In this document: positions 34,518 through 43,109 of the stretch, one piece after another
Numbering within the stretch: the first letter of the stretch is position 1
Layout: each line of letters begins with the position of its first letter
Source: Streptococcus sp. Marseille-Q0941
GTDB taxonomy: Bacteria > Bacillota > Bacilli > Lactobacillales > Streptococcaceae
Length of the DNA stretch: 64,000 bases
Reading direction: 5' to 3'
NCBI RefSeq assembly: GCF_943736975.1
Contig: NZ_CALSFO010000001.1
Span: 1-64,000, forward strand
Program-made: the position numbers and the translations under genes
Notes under the pieces: generated by a model
Database searches by the model: none
What the model was told of the DNA's origin: nothing
The model's input: the letters and a program-made list of their open reading frames with translations, nothing else

Positions 34518-35201
34518 ATGAATCAAACAATTATTCAAGAACGTTCTGGTTTGAATCAATTTTATGCAAAAGTATATACTTTTGTAGGGATTGGAATTGC
34601 TCTATCTGCAATTGTTTCAGCCTTGATGTTAACAACCTTCCAAGATCTTCTTGTACAGTTGATGTTAAATGCACGTATATGGCTAATCGTAACAGGAATT
34701 GTTGAAGTTGCTCTAGTGATTTTTGCAAGTGGTTTAGCGCTAAAGAATAGTCCAGCAACCCTTCCAATATTCCTGCTATATTCAGCGGTCAATGGGTTCT
34801 CACTAAGCTTCATTGTGGCGCTTTATCTTCCTGGTACAGTTTTAACAGCCTTTATCTCCAGTGCGGCCCTCTTCTTTGTGATGGCAATCGTAGGTGTAGT
34901 CATCAAAAAGGATTTGAGCGGGATCGGTCGTGCTTTGATTGCAGCCTTATTTGGTTTGATACTAGCAATGGTTGTCAATATCTTCTTAAATAGTGACCTA
35001 ATGGACTATATCATTAGTATCATTATGGTTCTTGTCTTTTCAGGGCTGATTGCTTGGGATAATCAAAAAATTCGTTATGTTTACGAAGAGTCAGACGGTC
35101 AGGTAGCTACAGGTTGGGCAATTTCTTTAGCGCTTAGCCTCTACCTCGACTTTATCAACCTCTTCCTTAGCTTCTTACGAATCTTTGGAAGAGACGATTA
35201 A
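34518..35201 (+). CDS. Bax inhibitor-1 (BI-1/YccA) family membrane protein
   Basis: 227-aa protein with seven hydrophobic segments, the BI-1 fold. Family members behave as pH-sensitive calcium leaks; the role in streptococci is unknown. The conserved end SLALSLYLDFINLFLSFLRI is present at the C terminus. SD AAGGAG. Terminator follows. Confidence 0.9.
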   Translation: MNQTIIQERSGLNQFYAKVYTFVGIGIALSAIVSALMLTTFQDLLVQLMLNARIWLIVTGIVEVALVIFASGLALKNSPATLPIFLLYSAVNGFSLSFIVALYLPGTVLTAFISSAALFFVMAIVGVVIKKDLSGIGRALIAALFGLILAMVVNIFLNSDLMDYIISIIMVLVFSGLIAWDNQKIRYVYEESDGQVATGWAISLALSLYLDFINLFLSFLRIFGRDD

Positions 35202-35208
35202 TACTTTT

Positions 35209-35232
35209 AGAGCTCAAATGAGCTCTTTTTTA
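35209..35232 (+). terminator. Terminator of the BI-1 gene
   Basis: AGAGCTC, loop AAAT, GAGCTCT, then T's. Confidence 0.85.
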
Positions 35233-35263
35233 ATTTTTACTTTCATTTTTACTGACAAAAAGG

Positions 35264-35269
35264 TATAAT
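35264..35269 (+). promoter_or_regulatory. asnA -10 element
   Basis: TATAAT at 35264-35269, with TTTCAT 17 bp upstream as a weak -35. Confidence 0.55.
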
Positions 35270-35296
35270 CTTTTTATTATTCAAAAGGAGCAACGT

Positions 35297-36289
35297 ATGA
35301 AGAAAAGTTTTATCCATCAGCAAGAAGAGATTTCCTTTGTAAAAAATACCTTTACCCAGTATTTAAAAGATAAGTTAGAAGTAGTAGAAGTACAAGGACC
35401 AATCTTGAGTAAGGTTGGGGACGGGATGCAGGACAACCTTTCAGGGATTGAACATCCCGTATCTGTTAAAGTTCTGCAAATCCCAAATGAAACCTATGAG
35501 GTGGTACATTCGCTTGCTAAGTGGAAACGCCATACCTTGGCCCGTTTTGGTTTTGGTGAAGGAGAAGGCCTTTTCGTTCACATGAAGGCCCTTCGTCCAG
35601 ACGAAGACTCACTAGATGCGACTCACTCAGTTTATGTTGACCAGTGGGACTGGGAAAAGGTCATTCCTAATGGGCACCGTAATCTAGCCTATCTCAAGGA
35701 AACAGTTGAAAAGATTTATAAGGCTATTCGTTTAACAGAGCTGGCAGTCGAAGCCCGCTATGATATTGAGTCAATCTTGCCGAAGCAAATTACCTTTATC
35801 TATACTGAAGAATTGGTAGAACGCTACCCAGATTTGACACCAAAAGAACGTGAAAATGCTATTTGTAAAGAGTTTGGCGCGGTCTTCTTGATTGGTATCG
35901 GTGGTGTACTGTCAGATGGAAAACCTCATGACGGACGTGCACCAGACTATGATGACTGGACAACAGAATCTGAAAATGGCTATAAGGGTCTGAATGGAGA
36001 TATTCTTGTTTGGAATGATAACTTAGGTGCGGCCTTTGAGTTGTCTTCTATGGGAATTCGTGTTGATGAAGACACCCTTCGTCGTCAGGTTGCGATTACA
36101 GGAGATGAAGCCCGTTTATCCCTAGAATGGCATAGGGCTCTCTTGAACGGACTCTTCCCATTGACAATTGGTGGAGGGATCGGACAGTCACGTATGGCCA
36201 TGTTCTTGCTTCGTAAGAAGCACATTGGTGAAGTCCAAACTAGTGTTTGGCCACAAGAAGTCAGAGATACTTACGAAAATATTCTTTAA
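35297..36289 (+). CDS. asnA: Aspartate--ammonia ligase
   Basis: 330-aa asparagine synthetase A, related to class II aminoacyl-tRNA synthetases. Motifs: [19 protein letters not shown] near residue 33, [12 protein letters not shown] near 72, and [10 protein letters not shown] near 293. It uses ammonia rather than glutamine. SD AAAAGGAG. Monocistronic. Confidence 0.95.
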   Translation: MKKSFIHQQEEISFVKNTFTQYLKDKLEVVEVQGPILSKVGDGMQDNLSGIEHPVSVKVLQIPNETYEVVHSLAKWKRHTLARFGFGEGEGLFVHMKALRPDEDSLDATHSVYVDQWDWEKVIPNGHRNLAYLKETVEKIYKAIRLTELAVEARYDIESILPKQITFIYTEELVERYPDLTPKERENAICKEFGAVFLIGIGGVLSDGKPHDGRAPDYDDWTTESENGYKGLNGDILVWNDNLGAAFELSSMGIRVDEDTLRRQVAITGDEARLSLEWHRALLNGLFPLTIGGGIGQSRMAMFLLRKKHIGEVQTSVWPQEVRDTYENIL

Positions 36290-36291
36290 AC

Positions 36292-36317
36292 AATCGAACC
36301 GATAGGTTCGATTTTCT
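36292..36317 (+). terminator. asnA terminator
   Basis: AATCGAACC, loop GATA, GGTTCGATT, then TTCTT. Confidence 0.85.
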
Positions 36318-36332
36318 TATTTCATCAGAATT

Positions 36333-36341
36333 TGGTATAAT
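36333..36341 (+). promoter_or_regulatory. Extended -10 promoter giving a leaderless rsmD transcript
   Basis: TGGTATAAT ends at 36341, 7 nt before ATG 36349, with no Shine-Dalgarno between. Confidence 0.7.
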
Positions 36342-36348
36342 ATACCTT

Positions 36349-36888
36349 ATGAAAATCGTATCAGGAATCTATGGAGGCCGTCCTTTAAAGACCTTGGATG
36401 GGAAAACGACGAGACCGACATCGGACAAAGTCCGAGGAGCTATCTTCAATATGATTGGTCCCTACTTTGAAGGAGGGCGTGTGCTAGACCTCTATGCTGG
36501 TAGTGGTGGCTTATCCATCGAGGCAGTTTCAAGAGGAATGTCGAGCGCTGTTCTAGTCGAGAAGGATCGCCGAGCCCAGGATATTGTGGCAGAAAATATC
36601 AGGATGACCAAGGAGACATCTAAGTTTCAATTATTGAAAATGGAATCCAGTCGAGCATTGGAGCAAGTGGATGGTGTCTTCGATCTCATCTTTTTGGATC
36701 CTCCCTATGCAAAGGAACAGATCGTATCTGACATTGAAAAAATGGCTGAGCGTGATCTTTTTTCAGATGATGTCATGGTGGTTTGTGAAACCGATAAATC
36801 AGTAGAACTTCCAGAAGAAATTGCCTGTTTGGGTATCTGGAAGGAAAAAATATATGGAATTAGTAAGGTGACGGTTTATGTCAGATAA
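36349..36888 (+). CDS. rsmD: 16S rRNA (guanine966-N2)-methyltransferase
   Basis: 179-aa SAM methyltransferase. [15 protein letters not shown] (~45-59) binds SAM and LDPPY (~106) is the catalytic N-methylation motif. Apparent leaderless start at 36349. It overlaps coaD by 11 bp; rsmD-coaD pairing is typical of Firmicutes and supports both calls. Confidence 0.94.
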   Translation: MKIVSGIYGGRPLKTLDGKTTRPTSDKVRGAIFNMIGPYFEGGRVLDLYAGSGGLSIEAVSRGMSSAVLVEKDRRAQDIVAENIRMTKETSKFQLLKMESSRALEQVDGVFDLIFLDPPYAKEQIVSDIEKMAERDLFSDDVMVVCETDKSVELPEEIACLGIWKEKIYGISKVTVYVR

Positions 36889-37366
36889 AATTGGCCTATT
36901 TACAGGTTCTTTTGATCCAATGACCAATGGTCATTTGGATCTCATCGAGCGTGCAAGTAAGCTCTTTGATCAATTGTATGTGGGAATTTTTTATAATCCA
37001 CACAAAAATGGATTTTTACCGATAGAAAGTCGGTTAAAGACGGTTGAAAGAGCAGTGGCACATCTAAAAAATGTTCAGGTCATATCCTCTCATGATGAAT
37101 TAGTCGTTGATGTTTCTAGAAAACTAGGTGTAGAGGTTTTGGTGCGTGGCTTGCGTAATGCGACAGATCTTCAGTACGAAGCCAGTTTTGATTTTTACAA
37201 CCATCAATTAGCAGAAGAAATTGAGACAGTCTATCTCCATGCTCGACCAGAGCATATTTACATCAGCTCTTCAGCTGTGAGAGAACTATTGAAATTTGGT
37301 CAAGATATCAGCGAGTATGTACCAAATGCTGTCTTGGAGGAGTTAAACAATGAAGAAAAAAACTAG
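36878..37366 (+). CDS. coaD: Phosphopantetheine adenylyltransferase
   Basis: 162-aa nucleotidyltransferase making dephospho-Co[17 protein letters not shown] (residues 8-23) holds the TxGH motif (NGH) and [10 protein letters not shown] (~128) the ISSS/T motif. Its SD is inside rsmD. It overlaps the next gene by 17 bp. Confidence 0.95.
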   Translation: MSDKIGLFTGSFDPMTNGHLDLIERASKLFDQLYVGIFYNPHKNGFLPIESRLKTVERAVAHLKNVQVISSHDELVVDVSRKLGVEVLVRGLRNATDLQYEASFDFYNHQLAEEIETVYLHARPEHIYISSSAVRELLKFGQDISEYVPNAVLEELNNEEKN

Positions 37367-38387
37367 ATGGCCCATATATCTAATCATCGGGCTTATTGTC
37401 ACTTTTATTGCTTTTACGGTGCCTCTGCCTTACTACATTGAGGTGCCAGGGACTTCAGAAGATATTCGAAAGGTTTTACAAGTCAATAACCAACCTGACC
37501 AAGAAGAAGGTTCTTATCAATTTGTGACGGTTGGAGTTAAACACGCTAGAATGGTGGACTTGGTTTATGCTTGGTTAACACCTTTTACAGATATTCGTAG
37601 TGCCAAAGAGATGACAGGTGGTTCTTCAGATGCAGAATTTATGCGAATCAACCAGTTTTACATGGAAACTTCGCAAAACATGGCCAAATATCAGGGTCTG
37701 AAGTCGGCGGGTAAGGAGATAGAACTCAAATACCTAGGAGTCTATGTTTTGACCGTAACAGACAATTCAACCTTCAAGGGCATTCTCAATATTGCTGATA
37801 CTGTAACAGCTGTGAACGATAAGACTTTTGAAAGTTCCAAGGAGATGGTCGACTACGTCAACTCTCAAACGCTAGGTGACAAGGTTAAGGTTACTTATCA
37901 AGAAGACGGGAAAGTCAAAACTGCTGAAGGAAAAATCATTACTCTGGAAAATGGGAAAAATGGTATCGGAATCGGTTTGATTGACCGCACAGAAGTGTCA
38001 AGTGATGTGCCAATCAAGTTTTCAACGGCTGGTATTGGTGGTCCAAGTGCAGGAATGATGTTTAGTTTATCCATCTATACTCAAATTGCAGACCCAACTC
38101 TTCGAAACGGACGCATTATTGCTGGTACAGGAAGTATCGATAGAGATGGAAATGTTGGCGATATTGGTGGGATTGACAAAAAAGTTGTTGCTGCAGCTAA
38201 AAAGGGAGCGACTGTATTCTTTGCTCCTAACAATCCAGTAACGGAAGAAGCTAAAAAGGCCAATCCCAATGCTAAAAGTAATTATGACACGGCTGTAGAA
38301 GCTGCTGAAATGATTAAAACTGACATGAAGATTGTTCCAGTAAAAACTCTTCAGGATGCAATAGACTACTTGAAAAACAACCCCTAA
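37350..38387 (+). CDS. sepM: PDZ/S16 membrane protease, SepM-like
   Basis: 345 aa: one N-terminal transmembrane segment (residues 8-28), a PDZ domain (~125-200), then a Lon-type S16 domain with catalytic Ser S233 in GGPSAG and a Lys in GGIDKK (277/278). The active site faces outside. In S. mutans SepM trims the competence-stimulating peptide; in B. subtilis YlbL is the homologue. Here substrates are not known, but a competence link would suit the window. Confidence 0.88.
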   Translation: MKKKTRWPIYLIIGLIVTFIAFTVPLPYYIEVPGTSEDIRKVLQVNNQPDQEEGSYQFVTVGVKHARMVDLVYAWLTPFTDIRSAKEMTGGSSDAEFMRINQFYMETSQNMAKYQGLKSAGKEIELKYLGVYVLTVTDNSTFKGILNIADTVTAVNDKTFESSKEMVDYVNSQTLGDKVKVTYQEDGKVKTAEGKIITLENGKNGIGIGLIDRTEVSSDVPIKFSTAGIGGPSAGMMFSLSIYTQIADPTLRNGRIIAGTGSIDRDGNVGDIGGIDKKVVAAAKKGATVFFAPNNPVTEEAKKANPNAKSNYDTAVEAAEMIKTDMKIVPVKTLQDAIDYLKNNP

Positions 38388-38429
38388 AATACGGTGTGAG
38401 TCCATAGACTAGCGTAGAAAAAGAGAAGA

Positions 38430-38438
38430 TGGTATAAT
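38430..38438 (+). promoter_or_regulatory. Extended -10 promoter giving a leaderless DUF1146 transcript
   Basis: TGGTATAAT ends at 38438; ATG 38445 starts after six bases, so +1 is expected at or next to the start codon. No Shine-Dalgarno is present. Confidence 0.7.
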
Positions 38439-38444
38439 AGGCAG

Positions 38445-38675
38445 ATGATTCAATTGTTTTTTACCCTCAGTAGTCATATGTTTTTTGTCTACCTGGTTTT
38501 TCAACTCTTGAGAGATTTGGTCAAATGGGAACAAATTTTGAAGGTGACTAAGGACAATGCGAGGAAGGTACGACTTTTGGTCGTGTTGTGTAGTATCAGT
38601 TTAGGATATCTGATTAGCTCTTTTTTCCTAAATCTCTACCAATTATGGCAAGAAGCAGTACGAGGATTATTCTAA
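38445..38675 (+). CDS. DUF1146 family membrane protein
   Basis: 76 aa, with two transmembrane segments (residues ~5-22 and ~45-65) separated by a basic loop (KVTKDNARKVR). Small conserved Firmicute protein found upstream of murA; function unknown. Leaderless start predicted. It is 24 bp before murA and probably co-transcribed. Confidence 0.82.
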   Translation: MIQLFFTLSSHMFFVYLVFQLLRDLVKWEQILKVTKDNARKVRLLVVLCSISLGYLISSFFLNLYQLWQEAVRGLF

Positions 38676-38699
38676 ACTCGAAAGTAAAGGAAAATAATT

Positions 38700-39986
38700 A
38701 TGGAAAAAATTGTAGTTCGAGGTGGCGATAATCGCCTTGTCGGAAGTGTCACCATCGAGGGTGCGAAAAATGCAGTTTTGCCCTTACTTGCTGCAACTGT
38801 TTTAGCAAGTGAAGGAAAAACTGTATTAAAAAATGTCCCTATCTTATCAGATGTCTTTACCATGAATCAGGTGGTTCGTGGCTTAAATGCGAAGGTAGAC
38901 TTTGATCAGGATGCTCATATTGTCGAAGTTGATGCAACTGGAGACATCACCGAAGAAGCACCTTATAAGTATGTCAGCAAGATGCGTGCTTCAATTGTAG
39001 TCTTGGGTCCAATCCTAGCTAGAGTTGGTCACGCTAAAGTTTCGATGCCAGGTGGTTGTACCATCGGTAGTCGCCCTATCGATCTTCACCTAAAGGGACT
39101 CGAAGCAATGGGAGCTCAGATTACTCAAACGGCAGGTTATATCGAAGCTAAGGCGGACCGTTTGCACGGAGCTCACATCTATATGGACTTTCCTAGTGTT
39201 GGAGCAACCCAAAACTTAATGATGGCTGCGACGCTTGCTGATGGAGTCACTGTTATTGAAAATGCAGCGCGTGAACCTGAGATTGTAGACCTAGCTGTCC
39301 TCTTAAATAAAATGGGAGCTAAAGTCAAGGGAGCAGGAACAGAAACAGTTACTATCACTGGTGTTGAAAAACTACAGGGTGCTACACACAATGTTGTTCA
39401 GGATCGTATTGAAGCAGGTACCTTTATGGTTGCTGCTGCAATGACAGGTGGAGATGTCCTAATTCAAGATGCTATCTGGGAACATAACCGACCATTGTTA
39501 GCGAAATTACAGGAAATGGGTGTTGAAGTCATTGATGAGGATGAAGGTATCCGCATCCGTTCTCAACGAGACAAACTAAAAGCAGTTCATGTTAAGACAC
39601 TTCCGCATCCAGGGTTTCCTACGGACATGCAGGCACAGTTTACTGCTCTTATGACGGTTGCTCAAGGAGAATCAACTATGATTGAGACAGTCTTTGAGAA
39701 TCGTTTCCAACATCTAGAAGAAATGCGTCGTATGGGCTTACATTCTGAGATTATCCGTGATACAGCTCGTATCGTCGGAGGTCAACCTCTACAAGGGGCA
39801 GAAGTGTTGTCTACAGACCTTCGTGCAAGTGCAGCCTTGATATTGACAGGTTTAGTGGCCGAGGGTGAGACAGTTGTTGGAAAACTTGTCCATTTGGATA
39901 GAGGCTATTATTGTTTCCATGAAAAATTAGCTCAGTTAGGAGCTAATATTGAACGGGTAAGTGTGGAAGCTGATGAAGATGAATAA
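38700..39986 (+). CDS. murA: UDP-N-acetylglucosamine 1-carboxyvinyltransferase
   Basis: First committed enzyme of peptidoglycan synthesis, 428 aa. The PEP-attacking Cys C120 lies in [11 protein letters not shown] (fosfomycin target), and [10 protein letters not shown] is at 21-30. Full length. SD AAAGGAAAA. Streptococci have two MurA paralogues; this one sits with epuA and endA, as in pneumococcus. It overlaps epuA by 8 bp. Confidence 0.95.
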   Translation: MEKIVVRGGDNRLVGSVTIEGAKNAVLPLLAATVLASEGKTVLKNVPILSDVFTMNQVVRGLNAKVDFDQDAHIVEVDATGDITEEAPYKYVSKMRASIVVLGPILARVGHAKVSMPGGCTIGSRPIDLHLKGLEAMGAQITQTAGYIEAKADRLHGAHIYMDFPSVGATQNLMMAATLADGVTVIENAAREPEIVDLAVLLNKMGAKVKGAGTETVTITGVEKLQGATHNVVQDRIEAGTFMVAAAMTGGDVLIQDAIWEHNRPLLAKLQEMGVEVIDEDEGIRIRSQRDKLKAVHVKTLPHPGFPTDMQAQFTALMTVAQGESTMIETVFENRFQHLEEMRRMGLHSEIIRDTARIVGGQPLQGAEVLSTDLRASAALILTGLVAEGETVVGKLVHLDRGYYCFHEKLAQLGANIERVSVEADEDE

Positions 39987-40167
39987 ACAAGGATCTTATG
40001 TATTACGTAGATTCCTACTAGTTATTATTGTCCTACTTCTAGGAGTCTTAGCACTTGGGATTGGCTTGATGATTGGCTACGGTATCTTGGGCAAGAGTCA
40101 AGATCCATGGGCAATTTTAGCACCGGAGAAATGGCATGAGTTAATTACGAAATTTACAGGAAAATGA
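39979..40167 (+). CDS. epuA: DNA-entry-associated small membrane protein EpuA
   Basis: 62 aa: a basic N terminus ([12 protein letters not shown]), one transmembrane segment (~13-35) and a short outside tail with [12 protein letters not shown]. EpuA was named as an upstream partner of endA. I take ATG 39979 because GGAAG at 39965-39969 is 9 bp upstream; ATG 39973 is too close. It overlaps the murA 3' end. Confidence 0.85.
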   Translation: MNKQGSYVLRRFLLVIIVLLLGVLALGIGLMIGYGILGKSQDPWAILAPEKWHELITKFTGK

Positions 40168-40341
40168 GAGTGGGACAGAAATCGGTAATTCGTTAGAATT
40201 CGATTTCGTTATCCTGCCTTCGCACAGTTGAGTAGGGCTGTAAAAGCTGATGAAATCAGCGTAGTAGAGTCCACTCAGCCACTGCGACTTGATCGACAAT
40301 CCAAAGACAATTGAGAGGCTAGGACTTTTGTCCCAGCTTCT
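40168..40341. repeat. ~174-bp dispersed repeat, copy 1
   Basis: Begins GAGTGGGACAGAAATCGG and ends GACTTTTGTCCCAGCTTC, so its ends form the inverted repeat TGGGACARAA. The right end can form a terminator-like hairpin. A second copy in opposite orientation is at 59156-59331, with about a dozen differences by my alignment. It has no ORF and looks like a miniature element or intergenic repeat. It separates epuA and endA. Confidence 0.85.
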
Positions 40342-40370
40342 TTTCTAGGAAGTGAAATGAAGGAGAAAAC

Positions 40371-41198
40371 ATGAATAAAAAAACCAGACAGGCCCTTATA
40401 GGTCTTCTGATTTTCCTACTTTTGTCGGCAGGAAGTTACTACATAAAAGAAATGCAGGCTTCGAATGCCACGCCACGAACACAGGTACAGCAGAAATCCC
40501 AGTCGCTTGATACTCCAAATCAAGAATTGGCTGAGAGTGTATTGACAGACTCGGTAAAAAAACAAATAAAGGGGACTCTTGAGTGGAATGGAGCAGGAGC
40601 CTTTATTGTCAATGGGAATAAGACTAATCTAGATGCAAAGGTTTCAAGTAAACCTTATGCTGATAATAAAACAAAAACTGTAGGCGGGGAGACGGTCCCA
40701 ACTGTAGCCAATGCCCTTATGTCAAAAGCAACAAGACAGTACAAAGACCGTGAAGAAACTGGGAATGGCTCGACCTCTTGGACGCCAGCAGGATGGCATC
40801 AAGTCAAAAATCTAAAAGGAACTTACAATCACGCAGTAGATAGAGGACATTTATTAGGCTATGCCTTGATTGGTGGGCTAGACGGCTTTGATGCTTCTAC
40901 AAGCAATCCTAAAAATATTGCCGTACAGACAGCCTGGGCCAATCAAGCACGCGCAGAAGATTCAACGGGACAAAACTACTATGAAAGTTTAGTTCGAAAA
41001 GCCTTGGATCAAAATAAGCGTGTGCGTTACCGAGTCACATTGCTCTACGCAACAGAAGAAGATTTGGTCCCTTCTGCATCTCAGATTGAAGCCAAATCAT
41101 CCGACGGGGAATTAGAGTTTAATGTCGTAGTCCCTAACGTTCAAAAGGGAATTCAGTTAGACTATCGAACAGGTAAAGTAACCGTAACAAAAGACTAG
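40371..41198 (+). CDS. endA: DNA-entry nuclease EndA
   Basis: 275-aa membrane-anchored non-specific endonuclease. N-terminal transmembrane segment (residues ~8-25), then the beta-beta-alpha-metal domain with DRGH (157-160, general base H160) and metal-binding Asn N191 in the NQA motif. During competence it degrades one strand as the other enters; it also cuts extracellular DNA in host traps. SD AAGGAG. The repeat lies between it and epuA. Confidence 0.95.
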   Translation: MNKKTRQALIGLLIFLLLSAGSYYIKEMQASNATPRTQVQQKSQSLDTPNQELAESVLTDSVKKQIKGTLEWNGAGAFIVNGNKTNLDAKVSSKPYADNKTKTVGGETVPTVANALMSKATRQYKDREETGNGSTSWTPAGWHQVKNLKGTYNHAVDRGHLLGYALIGGLDGFDASTSNPKNIAVQTAWANQARAEDSTGQNYYESLVRKALDQNKRVRYRVTLLYATEEDLVPSASQIEAKSSDGELEFNVVVPNVQKGIQLDYRTGKVTVTKD

Positions 41199-41204
41199 TA
41201 AATA

Positions 41205-41240
41205 AGCGATCCCTTATCTTATTAGATAGGGGATTTGCTA
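41205..41240 (+). terminator. Possible endA terminator
   Basis: GATCCCTTATC pairs with GATAGGGGAT; the stem is strong but the following T-run is poor, so the effect is uncertain. Confidence 0.5.
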
Positions 41241-41277
41241 CTAAAATCGTAATTTAATGTGTAGAAGTTAAAAAATA

Positions 41278-41286
41278 TGGTATAAT
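41278..41286 (+). promoter_or_regulatory. Extended -10 promoter before the CNNM/CBS gene
   Basis: TGGTATAAT at 41278-41286, about 31 bp before ATG 41318, with SD AGGAGAAGG between. Confidence 0.6.
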
Positions 41287-41317
41287 AGTCACAATTATAC
41301 TTTTTAGGAGAAGGAAA

Positions 41318-42649
41318 ATGGAAGACCCGAGCAGTCAGGATTTGTTACTGCAATTTGTATTATTAGTTGTTTTGACCTTTTTAAATGCTTTTTTCTCAGC
41401 AACAGAGATGGCTATGGTTTCCCTTAGTCGCTCACGCGTTGAACAAAAGGCTGAAGAGGGGGATAAACGCTACATCCGTTTGCTAAAGGTACTTGAAAAC
41501 CCCAATCACTTTTTATCAACCATTCAAGTTGGTATTACTTTAATTACAATCTTGTCAGGGGCTAGGTTAGCAGATTCTCTTGGACAATTGATTGCATCTT
41601 GGATAGGAAATAGTGAGACTGCGCATGCAGTGGCTTCTTTCTTATCACTTGCTTTTTTGACCTATATTTCTATCGTTTTTGGTGAACTTTATCCTAAACG
41701 CATTGCTCTAAATTTAAAAGATGCCTTGGCAATCCGAACAGTACCATTTATTATCGCACTCGGTAAGATTGTGAGTCCCTTTGTTTGGATGTTATCCGCA
41801 TCAACGAATCTTTTGAGTCGATTGACACCGATGACATTTGACGATGCAGATGAAAAGATGACTCGGGATGAGATTGAGTATATGCTGACGAAGAGCGAAG
41901 AAACCTTGGATGCTGATGAAATCGAGATGTTACAGGGGATTTTCTCACTAGACGAGCTTATGGCGCGTGAAGTCATGGTTCCTCGAACAGATGCCTTCAT
42001 GGTGGATATCCAAGATGACACTCAAACGATTATCGAAAGTATCTTAAAACAAAACTTTTCTCGCATTCCTGTCTATGATAATGACAAGGATAACGTGATT
42101 GGTTTGATTCATACCAAGAGTCTGTTAAAAGCAGGGTTTACCGATGGTTTTGACAATATCGTATTGAGAAAAATTTTACAGGAACCACTCTTTGTACCTG
42201 AAACTATTTTTGTGGACGATTTGTTAAAAGAACTCAGAAATTCACAAAGACAGATGGCAATTCTTCTAGATGAATATGGAGGAATGGCTGGTTTGGTCAC
42301 TCTTGAGGATTTACTTGAAGAGATTGTTGGTGAGATAGATGATGAAACTGACCGCGCTGAAGTATACGTTCACACTATCGGTGACAATACCTACATCGTC
42401 CAAGGAACAATGAATTTGAACGACTTCAATGATTACTTTGATGTTGAACTTGAGAGTGATGATGTAGATACCATTGCGGGTTACTACTTAACTGGAGTAG
42501 GTACTATCCCGACAACTGAAAAACTCAGCTATGAGTTGGAAAGTTCAAACAAATACATCACATTAACTAATGACAAGGTAAAAAATGGTCGTGTGACCAA
42601 GGTCAAGGTTCACATTGAAGAGATTGAACCGAAAGAAGAAGCTGATTAA
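41318..42649 (+). CDS. CNNM/CBS-domain transporter (hemolysin C / CorC-like)
   Basis: 443 aa: N-terminal DUF21/CNNM membrane domain (about four segments, residues 8-170), two CBS domains (~215-330) and a C-terminal CorC_HlyC domain (~350-430). Such proteins move or regulate Mg2+ or Co2+; the hemolysin label is historical. Monocistronic; terminator follows. Confidence 0.88.
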   Translation: MEDPSSQDLLLQFVLLVVLTFLNAFFSATEMAMVSLSRSRVEQKAEEGDKRYIRLLKVLENPNHFLSTIQVGITLITILSGARLADSLGQLIASWIGNSETAHAVASFLSLAFLTYISIVFGELYPKRIALNLKDALAIRTVPFIIALGKIVSPFVWMLSASTNLLSRLTPMTFDDADEKMTRDEIEYMLTKSEETLDADEIEMLQGIFSLDELMAREVMVPRTDAFMVDIQDDTQTIIESILKQNFSRIPVYDNDKDNVIGLIHTKSLLKAGFTDGFDNIVLRKILQEPLFVPETIFVDDLLKELRNSQRQMAILLDEYGGMAGLVTLEDLLEEIVGEIDDETDRAEVYVHTIGDNTYIVQGTMNLNDFNDYFDVELESDDVDTIAGYYLTGVGTIPTTEKLSYELESSNKYITLTNDKVKNGRVTKVKVHIEEIEPKEEAD

Positions 42650-42703
42650 CAAAAAAACTTTAATAGTTTTAGGTTAGTAGAGCTTTTTCTAATTTTTGAA
42701 AAT

Positions 42704-42731
42704 AAAAAGACTCCAAAAGGAGTCTTTTTAT
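42704..42731. terminator. Bidirectional terminator (CNNM gene / tRNA-Cys)
   Basis: AAAAAGACTCC, loop AAAA, GGAGTCTTTTT. It works for the plus-strand gene and for the minus-strand tRNA. Confidence 0.85.
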
Positions 42732-42734
42732 ACA

Positions 42735-42805
42735 AGGCGGTAGACGGATTTGAACCGACGATCAAGCTTTTGCAGAGCCGTGCCTTACCACTTGGCTATA
42801 CCGCC
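42735..42805 (-). tRNA. tRNA-Cys (GCA)
   Basis: 71-nt cloverleaf on the minus strand. Acceptor GGCGGTA (42805-42799) pairs with TACCGCC (42742-42736). Anticodon GCA falls in TCTGCAAAA, T-loop GGTTCAAATCC, discriminator T. It is isolated from other tRNAs. Confidence 0.93.
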
Positions 42806-42817
42806 TCAACGTTTAAT

Positions 42818-42846
42818 ATTATACCTTGAAAATGATTCTACGTCAA
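42818..42846 (-). promoter_or_regulatory. tRNA-Cys promoter
   Basis: On the minus strand TTGACG (42846-42841), 17-bp spacer, TATAAT (42823-42818), about 12 bp before the tRNA. Confidence 0.8.
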
Positions 42847-42863
42847 TAGTTTCTTAATCGAAA

Positions 42864-42897
42864 ATCCAATTTAGAAGGTTGCCCTTTCTGATTGGAT
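42864..42897. other. Hairpin in the tRNA-Cys / amiA gap
   Basis: ATCCAAT (42864-42870) pairs with ATTGGAT (42891-42897) and inside it AGAAGG with CCTTTCT. On the minus strand it is followed by TTTTC, so it may stop transcription coming towards the tRNA gene. Nothing else is seen in 42898-43040. Confidence 0.45.
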
Positions 42898-43042
42898 GGA
42901 AAAATGGGGAGAGAAAATCTGAAAATCAGGCTTTATAGAGCCTTAACTTCCCTTTTGATTCTATAGATAGCAAACAAAGAATAGAAAAATTTGATAAATG
43001 AAAGTTTTTTGTGGTTACACGCCTAAATATTCTGAAAATTCG

Positions 43043-43071
43043 TTTACTTTTTGAGAAATCTATGGTATAAT
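43043..43071 (+). promoter_or_regulatory. ami operon promoter
   Basis: TTTACT (43043-43048), 17-bp spacer, TATAAT (43066-43071) with TGG extension. Confidence 0.75.
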
Positions 43072-43109
43072 TGACAATAAGCCTAAATTTTTTAAGAGGA
43101 GTTACATAC

